A stretch of 64,000 nucleotides of DNA from Streptomyces sp. NBC_00377 (GTDB taxonomy: Bacteria > Actinomycetota > Actinomycetes > Streptomycetales > Streptomycetaceae). Positions 25,818 to 34,198 of this stretch are shown here, piece by piece; the stretch's first letter is position 1, and each line of letters starts with the position of its first letter. The stretch is from assembly GCF_036075115.1 (NCBI RefSeq), contig NZ_CP107958.1, forward strand, positions 1,426,001-1,490,000, in the 5' to 3' direction. Below the pieces are notes generated by a model. The model was not told the DNA's origin. It did not search any database and saw only the letters and a program-made list of their open reading frames with translations. The translations under genes were made by a program, and so were the position numbers.

Positions 25818-26505
25818 GTGCCCCGCCCGCGGCCTCCGTAGGAGCCGCGGGCGCCTCGGCGAGCAGGCGGGCCAGAGCGGCGCGGGCGCGGGCCACGCGT
25901 GAGCGGACGGTGCCGACCGGGCAGTCGCTCACCTCGGCGGCCTCCGCGTAGGGCAGGCCCAGCAGCTGGGTCAGCACGAACGCCTCCCGCCGGTCCTCCG
26001 GCAGCGCGCCCAGCAGATCCAGCAGGACGACACCGTCGTCGAAGCCGGGCAGTCCGCGCGGCTGGGCCAGTTCGACGGCCCGCTGCCAGTCGTCCTCGTC
26101 CGACAGGCGCGGGCGGACGGCGGCGGACCGGAAGCTGTCCATGACCGCCCGGCGCGCGATGGACAACAGCCACGCCCGGGCGGAGGAACGCCCCTCGAAC
26201 CGGTGCAGGGTGCCCAGGGCCCGCAGGAACGTGTCCTGGGCCAGATCGTCTGCCGCCTGCGGATCCGCGCTCAGATGGGTCACGTAGCGCACCACGTCCG
26301 GGCGCAGCGCGCGCACGAACCCCTCGACGGCGGCGGCGTCCCCGGCTTGCGCGGCCAGGGCCAGCTCGGTCGTCGACTCGTCGGCCGGTGCCGCCTTGCC
26401 GGCCCGCTTCGGGTGGTCCGCACCGCGCGGCGTCCGGTGCTTCCCGGCTTCGGCGCTCCCTCGGGTTGTGCGGTGCTTGCCGGTCTGGCCGTGCCCTGCG
26501 GTCAT
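25732..26505 (-). CDS. RNA polymerase sigma factor (ECF type)
   Basis: Sigma-70 family protein of 257 residues. Region 2 is visible as YVTHLSADPQAADDLAQDTFLRALGTLHRF and region 4 as LTQLLGLPYAEAAEVSDCPVGTVRSRVARARAAL. It has a 45-residue basic N-terminal extension and an Ala-rich C-terminal tail of about 40 residues. No anti-sigma gene is adjacent. The ATG at 26505 is preceded by CAGGAT at leaderless spacing. A longer start at 26541 is coupled by ATGA overlap to the small upstream reading frame. The 3' 86 bases run antisense to the MurJ gene. Confidence 0.85.
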   Translation of the reverse strand: MTAGHGQTGKHRTTRGSAEAGKHRTPRGADHPKRAGKAAPADESTTELALAAQAGDAAAVEGFVRALRPDVVRYVTHLSADPQAADDLAQDTFLRALGTLHRFEGRSSARAWLLSIARRAVMDSFRSAAVRPRLSDEDDWQRAVELAQPRGLPGFDDGVVLLDLLGALPEDRREAFVLTQLLGLPYAEAAEVSDCPVGTVRSRVARARAALARLLAEAPAAPTEAAGGAPTGAAAPAARAVRRRSSAGPGRDRPGRG

Positions 26506-26512
26506 GACGCCG

Positions 26513-26518
26513 ATCCTG
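26513..26518 (-). promoter_or_regulatory. -10 element of a possible leaderless promoter (sigma factor)
   Basis: CAGGAT on the minus strand lies seven bases before ATG 26505. The match differs by one base from the common streptomycete TAGGAT. If correct it makes 26505 and not 26541 the start. Confidence 0.4.
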
Positions 26519-26537
26519 GCAGTGGCACCGCGTCGCG

Positions 26538-26765
26538 TCATCCGGGACCGGGCATGTCCACAGGTTGTCCGGCCGACTCACAGCCCGGACACGGCAGCGC
26601 CCACCGCGCGCGGTCGCGTCGGAGACGCAGGAGGGCACGCTCGGGCAGCCGATCGGCCAGGCCCCGCACATCGGCGAGAAGGTCCGGCATCCGACGATGC
26701 GCAGCCGCGGCCGGGACATCGCTGAAACGCCTCTCAGGCGCCCTCAGCCATGTCCGCGCAGTCAC
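26538..26765 (-). CDS. small hypothetical protein (75 aa), doubtful
   Basis: Possible gene of 75 residues, MTARTWLRAPERRFSDVPAA to CPGCESAGQPVDMPGPG. Its stop overlaps an upstream start of the sigma gene at 26541 (ATGA), which is the only positive sign. It has a single CPGC pair and no recognised domain, and no ribosome site before its ATG. The alternative is that it is an open frame by chance, since GC-rich DNA gives many. Confidence 0.3.
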   Translation of the reverse strand: MTARTWLRAPERRFSDVPAAAAHRRMPDLLADVRGLADRLPERALLRLRRDRARWALPCPGCESAGQPVDMPGPG

Positions 26766-26813
26766 ATCCCCGATTCGCGACTCCAGGCCGCCGAATCGCG
26801 CCGACCGCAGGGT

Positions 26814-29800
26814 CTACTCACCGCCGGCTTGCTGGTGGGCCTGGGCCGGGGACGCCAGCTCCGCCCTGCTGGTCACCCCCAGTGTGCGGCCTGCTTGCTC
26901 GATGAGTCCGGTCACGTCGTGCGGGGTGAGGAGCAGGGCCTGGGCGATCTGGCGGTCGCTGTGGCCTGCGCGCAGGAGTTCGACCAGCCGGTGTTCGGTC
27001 AGGGAGAGGCTCGGGGCCGCCGGTGGGGCCGGCTTCGCGCGCACGCCTGCCGTGGCGAGCGCTCCGCGTACTTGGCCACCCAGCAGGACGCTGCCGCAGG
27101 TGTCCGCGAGGCGGAGCGCTTGGGTGAGGGCCTGGCGGGCCTCGTCGGTGTCACCGCCGCGCAGGAGGGCGGTGCCAAGGCTGTAGTGGGCGCGGGCCAG
27201 TTCCAGTCGGGCGGGGGACCGTTTCAGCACGGCCACGGCGTCGCGCAGGAGGGCCTGCCCGCTGTGTCCGCCACGGATGACGCCCAGACAGCGTGAGGCC
27301 ATCCCGATCGCTCGCTCGGTGCCCCATCGGTGGGCCAGCTCCAGTTCCTCGGTGGCCAGTTGGAGCGCGTCCGTCCGCTGTCCGAGCGTGAGGTGCAGCA
27401 GGGCCGCCCGCGACCGCCAGGGCGCCCCGGCCAGGCTCATGACCTGTGCCCGGTTCTCCTGCGTGCCGTACTCGTGCAGGACGGCCAGGGCGGCGGCCGG
27501 GTTGCCCCGCGCCGCGTGCAGGCGGCTGCGGGCGAGGAGCGCCGGGCCCTGCCAGGTCCAGCCCACCCGGTCGAAGTCGGCGTCCGCGGTGAGCACCGCC
27601 GTCGCCGAGGTCAGATCGCACCGCTCGATCAGCGACTCCCCCACCTGGGTCGTCATCGACAGCCTGACGCGAGGCTCCAGGCCCTGGTCCGCCGTGGTGG
27701 CGGGGTGTCCGAAGTCGGCGGTGAGCGGGAGCTGCCGGCCGCGGCGGGCCTGGACGAGCAGTTGCCAGGTCAGCGCGGACGAGACCATCAGGAACGACCC
27801 CCACCGGCCACCCGTGTCGCCGATGCGGTCGAAGCGCGCGACCGCGTCGTCGAGCCGGTCGGTGGCCACGAAGGCCAGCCCGGCGAGGCTCACGAACATG
27901 TGGGACGCGTCCGCCGCGACCAGTCCGCCGCGCAGGGCCCGGTCGAGGAGGTCGTTGGCGACCTGGGCGCTGGCCTCCCCGGTGGTGGCCCAGGCGGACA
28001 GCGCGGCCAGGACCACGCACTCACCAGGGGTGTCCCCGGTCAGCTTGTGGTCCCGCAGCCGGCGCGCGTGCCGGCGTGCGGCGGGGAGCGTGGACAGCTG
28101 GTCGTAGCCGATCAGCAGCATCTGCGCCTGAAGGAACCATGACACCTCACGGGCAAGGCCGATGCCGTCGTCGGTCTGCTCCAGATCGTCCACCGCGCGG
28201 GCGAGGACGTCGACGGCGCGCTCGTGCTCATGGCTGAGGAACAGTGCGCTGGCGAGCAAAGAGGCCGCCTCGGCCAGCGCGTACGGGTCGGCCAACGCCG
28301 TCGATGCCTGCGTCAGGTGGTGCCTGGCCGCGCCGACGTCGATCTGCATCTCGTCCTTGCCCAGCTCCAGCAGCAGGGGACCGCGCTCTTCGACGGACAG
28401 CGGCTCGCGCAGAGCCCGGCGCAGATAGGCGGAGGTGACCTCCGGAGCCCCTCGGCCACGAGTCGCCCGCGCCGCCTCCCGCAGGACGTCCACCCACCAG
28501 CTCTCACCGCCCGGTTCGGCCAGCAGCAGATGGGCCGCCACCAGGTCGTCGGCCGCGCCGTCGCTCCGCAGCAGTCCGGCCGCCCGCGCGTGACCGGCGG
28601 CCAGTTCGACCGGCCCCAGGACGGCTTCGGCGACGGCGGTGCGGACCAGGGCGTGCCGGAACCGCACCGGCTCGCCCGGCGCCAGCACGCCGATCTGCCG
28701 CAGCCTGCCGTTGAGTTCCCGTGCCGTCGGCTCGCCCAGCCCCGCCAGCTCAGCCGCGACGTTCCAGGTGGCGTCGTCCCCCAGCACGACCAGGGCCCGG
28801 GCCAGGCGAAGGACCGGCTCCGGCTCGTCGGCCAGCCGTTTGACGACGGTTTCGGCCAGGATGCGGCCCCGGAACTCCGCCACCAGATGGGCCTGGTTGT
28901 CGGTGGCGCCGATCTGGTTGTCGGCCAGGGTCCGCAGCAGTTCGTGCAGCAGCAGCGGGTTGCTTCCGGTGGCCGAGGCGCACGCGGCGACGAACCGTGG
29001 TTCGCCGGGCCCCAGGCTCGCCCGCACCAGGCGGGTCACACTGTCGATGTCCAGCCCGGGCAGGTCGATCCGCCGACAGTAGGGCTGTGCGGCGATCCGT
29101 TCCAGCATCGGCCCGGCCCCGGCACCGTCGTCCGGCCGCCCCGCCAGCACCAGCAGCAGGGGCAGACCCCGCAGCCGCCGCGCCAGGTATTCGAGCCACC
29201 GCGCCGACGGTCGGTCCGCCCAGTGCACGTCGTCGACCACCAGGGCGAGCGGCCCCTCGTCGGCGGCATGCACCGTCAGCCAGTACAGGCTGTGCAGGAG
29301 GCCCAGCGACGCCTCGGGCGACAGCTCACCGGTCCCCTCCACACTCAGAGCGTGCGACGCCAGCTGCGCCGGACCCGACAGCAGCCGTGCCCGCCCCTCG
29401 TCACCGGCTCGGGCCAGCAGGGGCTCGACCAGTTGCCGCAGCACCGCGAAGGCGAAGCCCTGCTCCAGCTCCGCCCCACTCGCGGACACCACCCGGATCT
29501 CCCCCGGCTGCTGGACGCCCGCCCACGCGTCAAGCAGCGCGGTCTTCCCCGTCCCCGCGCCCGCCCGCATCAGCACCACGCCGCCCCGGCCCGCCCGTGC
29601 CTCGGCGGCCGCACGTTCCAGGACCATCAGCTGGTCCTGGCGGCCGAGCAGGCCGGGCGGCGTCGCGCTGCCGTCGGCGGGAGGGATCGCCTGCCTGCCG
29701 GGGCGGCCCGCCGCGAGCAGCGCGGCGGCGTCGGCCTCGCCCAGTCCCAGCGCCGACACCAGCAACTGTGCCGTGCGGCGCTGCGGACGTGCTCGCCGGC

Positions 29801-29954
29801 CGCGCTCCAGGTCCCGGATGGACCGGGCCGCCATCCCGGCGGCCTCGGCCAGCTCCTCCTGGGTCAGCCCCGCGGCCCGGCGGAAGACCAGCAGCATCTC
29901 ACCGAACGTCGTCAACTCCCGTGCCCCCCGCACTACTTCGTCTGCCCGAAGCAT
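26814..29954 (-). CDS. large XRE-ATPase-LuxR-type regulator (1046 aa)
   Basis: Regulator with two DNA-binding ends. Residues about 15-75 are an XRE/Cro helix-turn-helix (LVFRRAAGLTQEELAEAAGM, RSIRDLERGRRA). A STAND/LAL-type ATPase follows, with Walker A RAGAGTGKTALLDA near 130 and Walker B LVVDDVHWADRPSA near 240. About 500 residues of tetratricopeptide-like helices come next, and the C-terminus (LSLTEHRLVELLRAGHSDRQIAQALLL) is LuxR-like. It is divergent from the operon at 30519, the likely target. The start is uncertain: ATG 29954 has no ribosome site, and a Met 18 codons later follows GGTGAG. Confidence 0.85.
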   Translation of the reverse strand: MLRADEVVRGARELTTFGEMLLVFRRAAGLTQEELAEAAGMAARSIRDLERGRRARPQRRTAQLLVSALGLGEADAAALLAAGRPGRQAIPPADGSATPPGLLGRQDQLMVLERAAAEARAGRGGVVLMRAGAGTGKTALLDAWAGVQQPGEIRVVSASGAELEQGFAFAVLRQLVEPLLARAGDEGRARLLSGPAQLASHALSVEGTGELSPEASLGLLHSLYWLTVHAADEGPLALVVDDVHWADRPSARWLEYLARRLRGLPLLLVLAGRPDDGAGAGPMLERIAAQPYCRRIDLPGLDIDSVTRLVRASLGPGEPRFVAACASATGSNPLLLHELLRTLADNQIGATDNQAHLVAEFRGRILAETVVKRLADEPEPVLRLARALVVLGDDATWNVAAELAGLGEPTARELNGRLRQIGVLAPGEPVRFRHALVRTAVAEAVLGPVELAAGHARAAGLLRSDGAADDLVAAHLLLAEPGGESWWVDVLREAARATRGRGAPEVTSAYLRRALREPLSVEERGPLLLELGKDEMQIDVGAARHHLTQASTALADPYALAEAASLLASALFLSHEHERAVDVLARAVDDLEQTDDGIGLAREVSWFLQAQMLLIGYDQLSTLPAARRHARRLRDHKLTGDTPGECVVLAALSAWATTGEASAQVANDLLDRALRGGLVAADASHMFVSLAGLAFVATDRLDDAVARFDRIGDTGGRWGSFLMVSSALTWQLLVQARRGRQLPLTADFGHPATTADQGLEPRVRLSMTTQVGESLIERCDLTSATAVLTADADFDRVGWTWQGPALLARSRLHAARGNPAAALAVLHEYGTQENRAQVMSLAGAPWRSRAALLHLTLGQRTDALQLATEELELAHRWGTERAIGMASRCLGVIRGGHSGQALLRDAVAVLKRSPARLELARAHYSLGTALLRGGDTDEARQALTQALRLADTCGSVLLGGQVRGALATAGVRAKPAPPAAPSLSLTEHRLVELLRAGHSDRQIAQALLLTPHDVTGLIEQAGRTLGVTSRAELASPAQAHQQAGGE

Positions 29955-30518
29955 CCGGGCGAGGACCCCGACGCCTCGCCGTTCAGCGGATGGTACTCAC
30001 CGGCGATCACCACATACCGGCCGCCCTCCCTTTGACCGTGTACTGGCGAGCAGGAGCACCAGGAAGAACAACCGGACGGATCACCGGAAGAACCGCGCGG
30101 GAACCTTCCGGTGCCAAAGCCGGTCCCGTCATCCGCGTCGGCCGGACCGGCAGCGGCGGCACGCCCGGGGACAGGGACTGGGCCGCTCTCGTTGTGCGAA
30201 GAGGGAACTTCACCGCGCCGGGAACGACGGCCCTGCCCGTGTTGCCGCCCAGGGCCCTGCCCAACTCTCGTCCCGACAACGGCCTCCGGCGGGCCGGACA
30301 GCCTCGTTTCCCGCGGTCGTTGCGGTCGCACAATCGTGAAGGACGCGTCGGCCCGTTTTCCCGTGGCGACCGCCGCCTCCAGTGCTGCCGCTTTGGATCA
30401 ACTGCGCGTTTCGCACGGCTACTTGCCCACTACGGTGACGCTCGCTGAACCGGCCGGGACACTTTTCGGCTGGCAGCCGGACTCTGGGGGGAACCGTGTC
30501 GCAAGGGACAGCCGTCGT
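29955..30518. other. 564-base intergenic region between the regulator and the large operon
   Basis: No supported gene lies here. A perfect 9-base inverted repeat with a 14-base loop (CACCGGAAG at 30082-30090, CTTCCGGTG at 30105-30113) is the clearest structure. The repeated word GGAAGAAC occurs at 30062-30069 and 30086-30093. I see no consensus -35/-10 pair for the operon, which fits a promoter that needs an activator or an alternative sigma factor. Confidence 0.5.
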
Positions 30519-33500
30519 ATGTCCGACCCCGACGGCGGAAGACCGGTGAGCGTCGGCGGACCGCTGGTCGTGCCGGTTCACCTCGACGCGCTGTGCCTGG
30601 CCGGCGATCTCGATGTGCGGGGACCGGACAACGACTTCAGCCGGCTCCCGTACCGCGACCCGGCGACCGGTCTGGACCAGAACGAGGATCTCCCGTACGT
30701 CAGCGAGATCATGGTGCGGACCCCCTTCCAGGACGAGGACTTCCGGCTCAGGGCCGGCATCCATCTCCACTGGGCGCTGCCCGACGGCCTGACCCGGATG
30801 GTCCAGCGCGAGGACGGCACCACCGCCGTCCCGGCGGTGCCGAACCGCTGGCTGGTGACCCGGAGCAGAGACGGGCGGGTGGAGGAGGAGTGGGTCGTCG
30901 AGAGCGACTACCTGTCCGACGACAATCCCGCCGCGGTCCGCTATCCGGTACCCGGCCCGGGCCGGCCGTACCGGCGGCTCGGCCGGAAGCTGCCGCTCGA
31001 TGTCTGGAGCCGCTCCACCGACCGCTCGCGGTATCTCCCCGAGTTGACCGCGGTCGGCTACGGGGAGCCCACCTTCGCGGCGCAGTACGCCAACTGCCAC
31101 AGCGTCTTCGGCTTCCACGACCCCGACTATCCGGGCGTCCCGCCGAAGGGCCTGCGCTACGAGGTGCTCGGCTGGTACGACGACCCCGGCCAGGATCCCG
31201 CCACCGCGCTGGGTGACGGCTCGGCGGCACCGGACGTGCGCGGCTGGCAGGAAGCGGCCCGGCTCCGGTTCGGCTGGACGGCGCCCTCGGCTGGTCCCGA
31301 CGCTCCGGCACCGGGCCGGGTGGTCTGCTACGCACGGCTGACCTTCGCGGCCACCGGCATCGAGCCGAGTCCCCTGCTGTCCGACGCGGACGACGAGACC
31401 GGCGTCTGCGTCGGGAACACCGCCACCGAGGCGCTCGCCGCGCACCTGGGAAGCGTTCTGCCCACCGAGTCCGCCGACCGGGTGGAGGAACTCCTGGAGG
31501 CGCTGGCCTTCGCCGACGAGCTGGAGTCGAAGCCGCTGGACCTCGGCTTCGGCCTGAACGAGTCCCGGCACTCCGCCACCTTCCACGACGTGCCCTCCGG
31601 CATCCAGTGGTCCCTGCGGCGGCAGGACGACACCGACGGCGTCACCGCCGAGCACAAGCAGGCACGCGAACAGCTCACCGTGCCCCACGCGTTGAGCGAC
31701 CTGCTGAACCTCCTGAACACCGCCCAGGCCGACCTGGACCGGGCACGCCATCAACTGACCTCGGTGCGAGAGCAGTTGTTCGCGGACTGGTACAAGTACC
31801 AGCTCTGCGCCTATCCGTACGACGCCCTGGTGGACTCGTATCCGGACCAGGACCAGGTGGCGTTCTTCCTCGGGCGCACGATGGGTCTGCTCGACCAGGA
31901 CTCCGGGAGGGCCGAACTCCTGGCCCAGCGGCTGAGCGACGCGCGCACGGCCGTCGACAGCTCGCTGAAAAATTTCAACGCCGTCGCCGTGGGCGCTCGC
32001 AGCACCTTCGTCCTGCACGAGATTCCCGCTCCGTCGTACCAGCTCCCCAATGATCCCGTGGTGCTGCTCACCGGGCAGGCGGCCACTCCCGGTGACCGCC
32101 ACGGCCAGGACGGGACGCTGCATCCGCAGGGGCTGCTGGAGTGCGCCCTGTCCGCCGAGGGCCAATCGGACCTGGCCACGCCGAAAGCCGTGCGGGCCCT
32201 GCGGGCGAGTGCCGTCGCCGCCGTGGCGAAGCTGCCGGTGCCGAACTTCGCGGTCACCGAGTGGACCGGCCCGTCCTGGCATCCCACGGTGCTGGAGTGG
32301 GAGGTGGAGTTCTTCCCCGCGACGATCGGCAACAACAACGATCCGCGCGACCGCGCTTACAGCGAGGACTTCGTCACCGGCAACTATGTCCTGCCGCCCC
32401 GTGACGTGGAGCTGCAGCCGATCCGGCAGATACCGGACAAGGGCGCCAACGTCTACACCGGTACGACGATCCTGTCGCCGGGCGCCCGGCCGGTGCTGTC
32501 CTCCCGGGTGCTGCGCTACCTACAGGGCGCTGTGCTGCCGCTCCACAACGCGTCGGGGCGGCCCGAGGTGACCCGCGAGGCGTTCCTGGCGGACCCCGCC
32601 GGCGTGCTCGACTGGTTCGACTCCCACGGGAATGACCAGCGGCTGGCTCTGCTGGTCCGGATCTACCGGCATCTCGCGGAGCACGAGGACAGCAACCTGT
32701 CCGCCGCCTTGAACGGGTTCAACGACGCCCTGCTCATGCGCAAGCTCACCCGTCAGCTCCCGATAGCCGATCCGCTTGGCTTCCCCGACCACCAGCGGTT
32801 CGCCGCCGACGTGGCGCAGGCGGTGGGCGGGCAGACCCGGCACGCGCCGCAGCCGCTCAGCGGCTTCAACCCGATCCGCGCGGGTGCGCTGCGGGTGCTG
32901 CGGCTGCGGATCCTCGACAACTTCGGCACCGCCCAGGACGTGAACGCCGACCGGATCCGGACCACGGCACAGTTGCGGATGCACGAGCAGCCGGACTGGG
33001 TGGCGATGCCGCCCCGGCTGGCCCAGCCCGCACGGCTGTCGTTCGAGTGGCTCGACGCGGAGGACGACATCAGGCAGACCAACGGTCTGCCGGACACCTC
33101 CCCGATCTGCGGCTGGCTGATCCCCGACCACCTCGACGCCGGTCTCGCCGTGTACGCCGCCGACGGTTCGGCGATCGGCGCACTGCACGCCCTGCCGGAC
33201 GCCGCCCAGCCGCAGTCCGCCCAGTGGCGGGAGCTGCCCGGGGGCGCTTTCGGCCCGATCGGGGCGATCGCCAACCCTCATCTGCGGGCGGTCGTGCAGC
33301 GTCTGCACGACACCGGGCCGGCTGCTCTGGGCACGTTCCTGGAGGATCTGGACGCCACCCTTCAGTACATCGAGCCGGAGGACTACGCCCAGCACCGGGG
33401 CCGGGCCGTGCTGATGGGCCGGCCGCTGGCGGTGGTCCGCGCGCGGGTGTCGCTGGAGCTGATGGGCCGGCCGGCCAATCACCAGGACTGGAACGTCTTC

Positions 33501-34052
33501 CGGCAGGACATGGGCCGCGCCTGCCGGGAGACCGACGACTTCCCGTCGGTCCGCTTCCCGGTCAGGATCGGCGAGCACCAAGTCCTCGACGACGGGGTCC
33601 TCGGGTTCTGGCTGGAGGACTCGGCGCAGCGCCTCGGCCCCCTCTGGCACGACGTCCGCTCCCCCGAGGACCCGCTGGTCCAAGCGCTCGACGCGCCGCC
33701 GCAGTACCTGACCATGCTGATCGACCCACGGGGCACGGTGCACGCGACGGCGGGGATCCTGCCGACCCGTTCGCTGCGGATCCCGGCCGGGATGTTCCGG
33801 GACGCCCTGGAGGGCATGGCCGTCAGTTTCCGCACCGCGCCGGTCCTCACCGACGCGGACCATCTCGCCGTACCCCTGCCGGACGAGCCCGGTTACGCCT
33901 GGTCGTGGCAGGAACAGCGGCGGACCGGCCGGTTCGAGCAGGCCGATCCGCCACGGCCCGACGCCCGGTTCCCCGCTCGGGCGACCCTGCGCGAGGGCTG
34001 GCTGACGCTGCGTCCGGTGCGCGAACCGCAGAACGACCAAGGAGCACGATGA
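30519..34052 (+). CDS. large protein of unknown family, operon gene 1 (1177 aa)
   Basis: Not recognised as any named domain. Residues 81-91 (HLHWALPDGL) and PNRWLVTR near 108 look like conserved core motifs of an undescribed family. A helical stretch rich in Leu/Gln/Arg near residues 380-430 may be a coiled coil, and the second half is beta-rich (GRPLAVVRARVSLELMGRP). There is no signal peptide or membrane segment. The ATG at 30519 follows AAGGGA by ten bases. A later in-frame GTG at 30546 overlaps the stop of a possible 17-codon leader. The stop overlaps the next start (ATGA). Role inferred only from the operon: a structural part of an assembled complex. Confidence 0.8.
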   Translation: MSDPDGGRPVSVGGPLVVPVHLDALCLAGDLDVRGPDNDFSRLPYRDPATGLDQNEDLPYVSEIMVRTPFQDEDFRLRAGIHLHWALPDGLTRMVQREDGTTAVPAVPNRWLVTRSRDGRVEEEWVVESDYLSDDNPAAVRYPVPGPGRPYRRLGRKLPLDVWSRSTDRSRYLPELTAVGYGEPTFAAQYANCHSVFGFHDPDYPGVPPKGLRYEVLGWYDDPGQDPATALGDGSAAPDVRGWQEAARLRFGWTAPSAGPDAPAPGRVVCYARLTFAATGIEPSPLLSDADDETGVCVGNTATEALAAHLGSVLPTESADRVEELLEALAFADELESKPLDLGFGLNESRHSATFHDVPSGIQWSLRRQDDTDGVTAEHKQAREQLTVPHALSDLLNLLNTAQADLDRARHQLTSVREQLFADWYKYQLCAYPYDALVDSYPDQDQVAFFLGRTMGLLDQDSGRAELLAQRLSDARTAVDSSLKNFNAVAVGARSTFVLHEIPAPSYQLPNDPVVLLTGQAATPGDRHGQDGTLHPQGLLECALSAEGQSDLATPKAVRALRASAVAAVAKLPVPNFAVTEWTGPSWHPTVLEWEVEFFPATIGNNNDPRDRAYSEDFVTGNYVLPPRDVELQPIRQIPDKGANVYTGTTILSPGARPVLSSRVLRYLQGAVLPLHNASGRPEVTREAFLADPAGVLDWFDSHGNDQRLALLVRIYRHLAEHEDSNLSAALNGFNDALLMRKLTRQLPIADPLGFPDHQRFAADVAQAVGGQTRHAPQPLSGFNPIRAGALRVLRLRILDNFGTAQDVNADRIRTTAQLRMHEQPDWVAMPPRLAQPARLSFEWLDAEDDIRQTNGLPDTSPICGWLIPDHLDAGLAVYAADGSAIGALHALPDAAQPQSAQWRELPGGAFGPIGAIANPHLRAVVQRLHDTGPAALGTFLEDLDATLQYIEPEDYAQHRGRAVLMGRPLAVVRARVSLELMGRPANHQDWNVFRQDMGRACRETDDFPSVRFPVRIGEHQVLDDGVLGFWLEDSAQRLGPLWHDVRSPEDPLVQALDAPPQYLTMLIDPRGTVHATAGILPTRSLRIPAGMFRDALEGMAVSFRTAPVLTDADHLAVPLPDEPGYAWSWQEQRRTGRFEQADPPRPDARFPARATLREGWLTLRPVREPQNDQGAR

Positions 34053-34198
34053 TCACCCTGGAGCTGACGCTCGCCGAGACCAACCTCCTGCTGGAGGCCC
34101 TCGGTACCCAGCCGTACGCGCAGGTGTACGAACTGATAGGCAAGATCCACCAGCAGGCGGAGAAGTCCGCCGCGGCCCAGGACGGAGCCGCGGAATGA
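34049..34198 (+). CDS. small operon protein, operon gene 2 (49 aa)
   Basis: Small helical protein, MITLELTLAETNLLLEAL followed by GTQPYAQVYELIGKIHQQAE. It overlaps both neighbours by four bases (ATGA at each end), strong evidence that it is translated. I recall short proteins with LTLxExNLxLxALGxxPYxxVYxLIxKI patterns near phage-like or LamG genes in cyanobacteria and phages, but this is memory and not a search. Likely an adaptor or chaperone for a neighbouring large protein. Confidence 0.8.
   Translation: MITLELTLAETNLLLEALGTQPYAQVYELIGKIHQQAEKSAAAQDGAAE

Noticed and set aside
29933..30331. Minus-strand 132-residue frame upstream of the regulator
   Set aside because: Overlaps the regulator's start, lacks a ribosome site and a domain; treated as non-coding.
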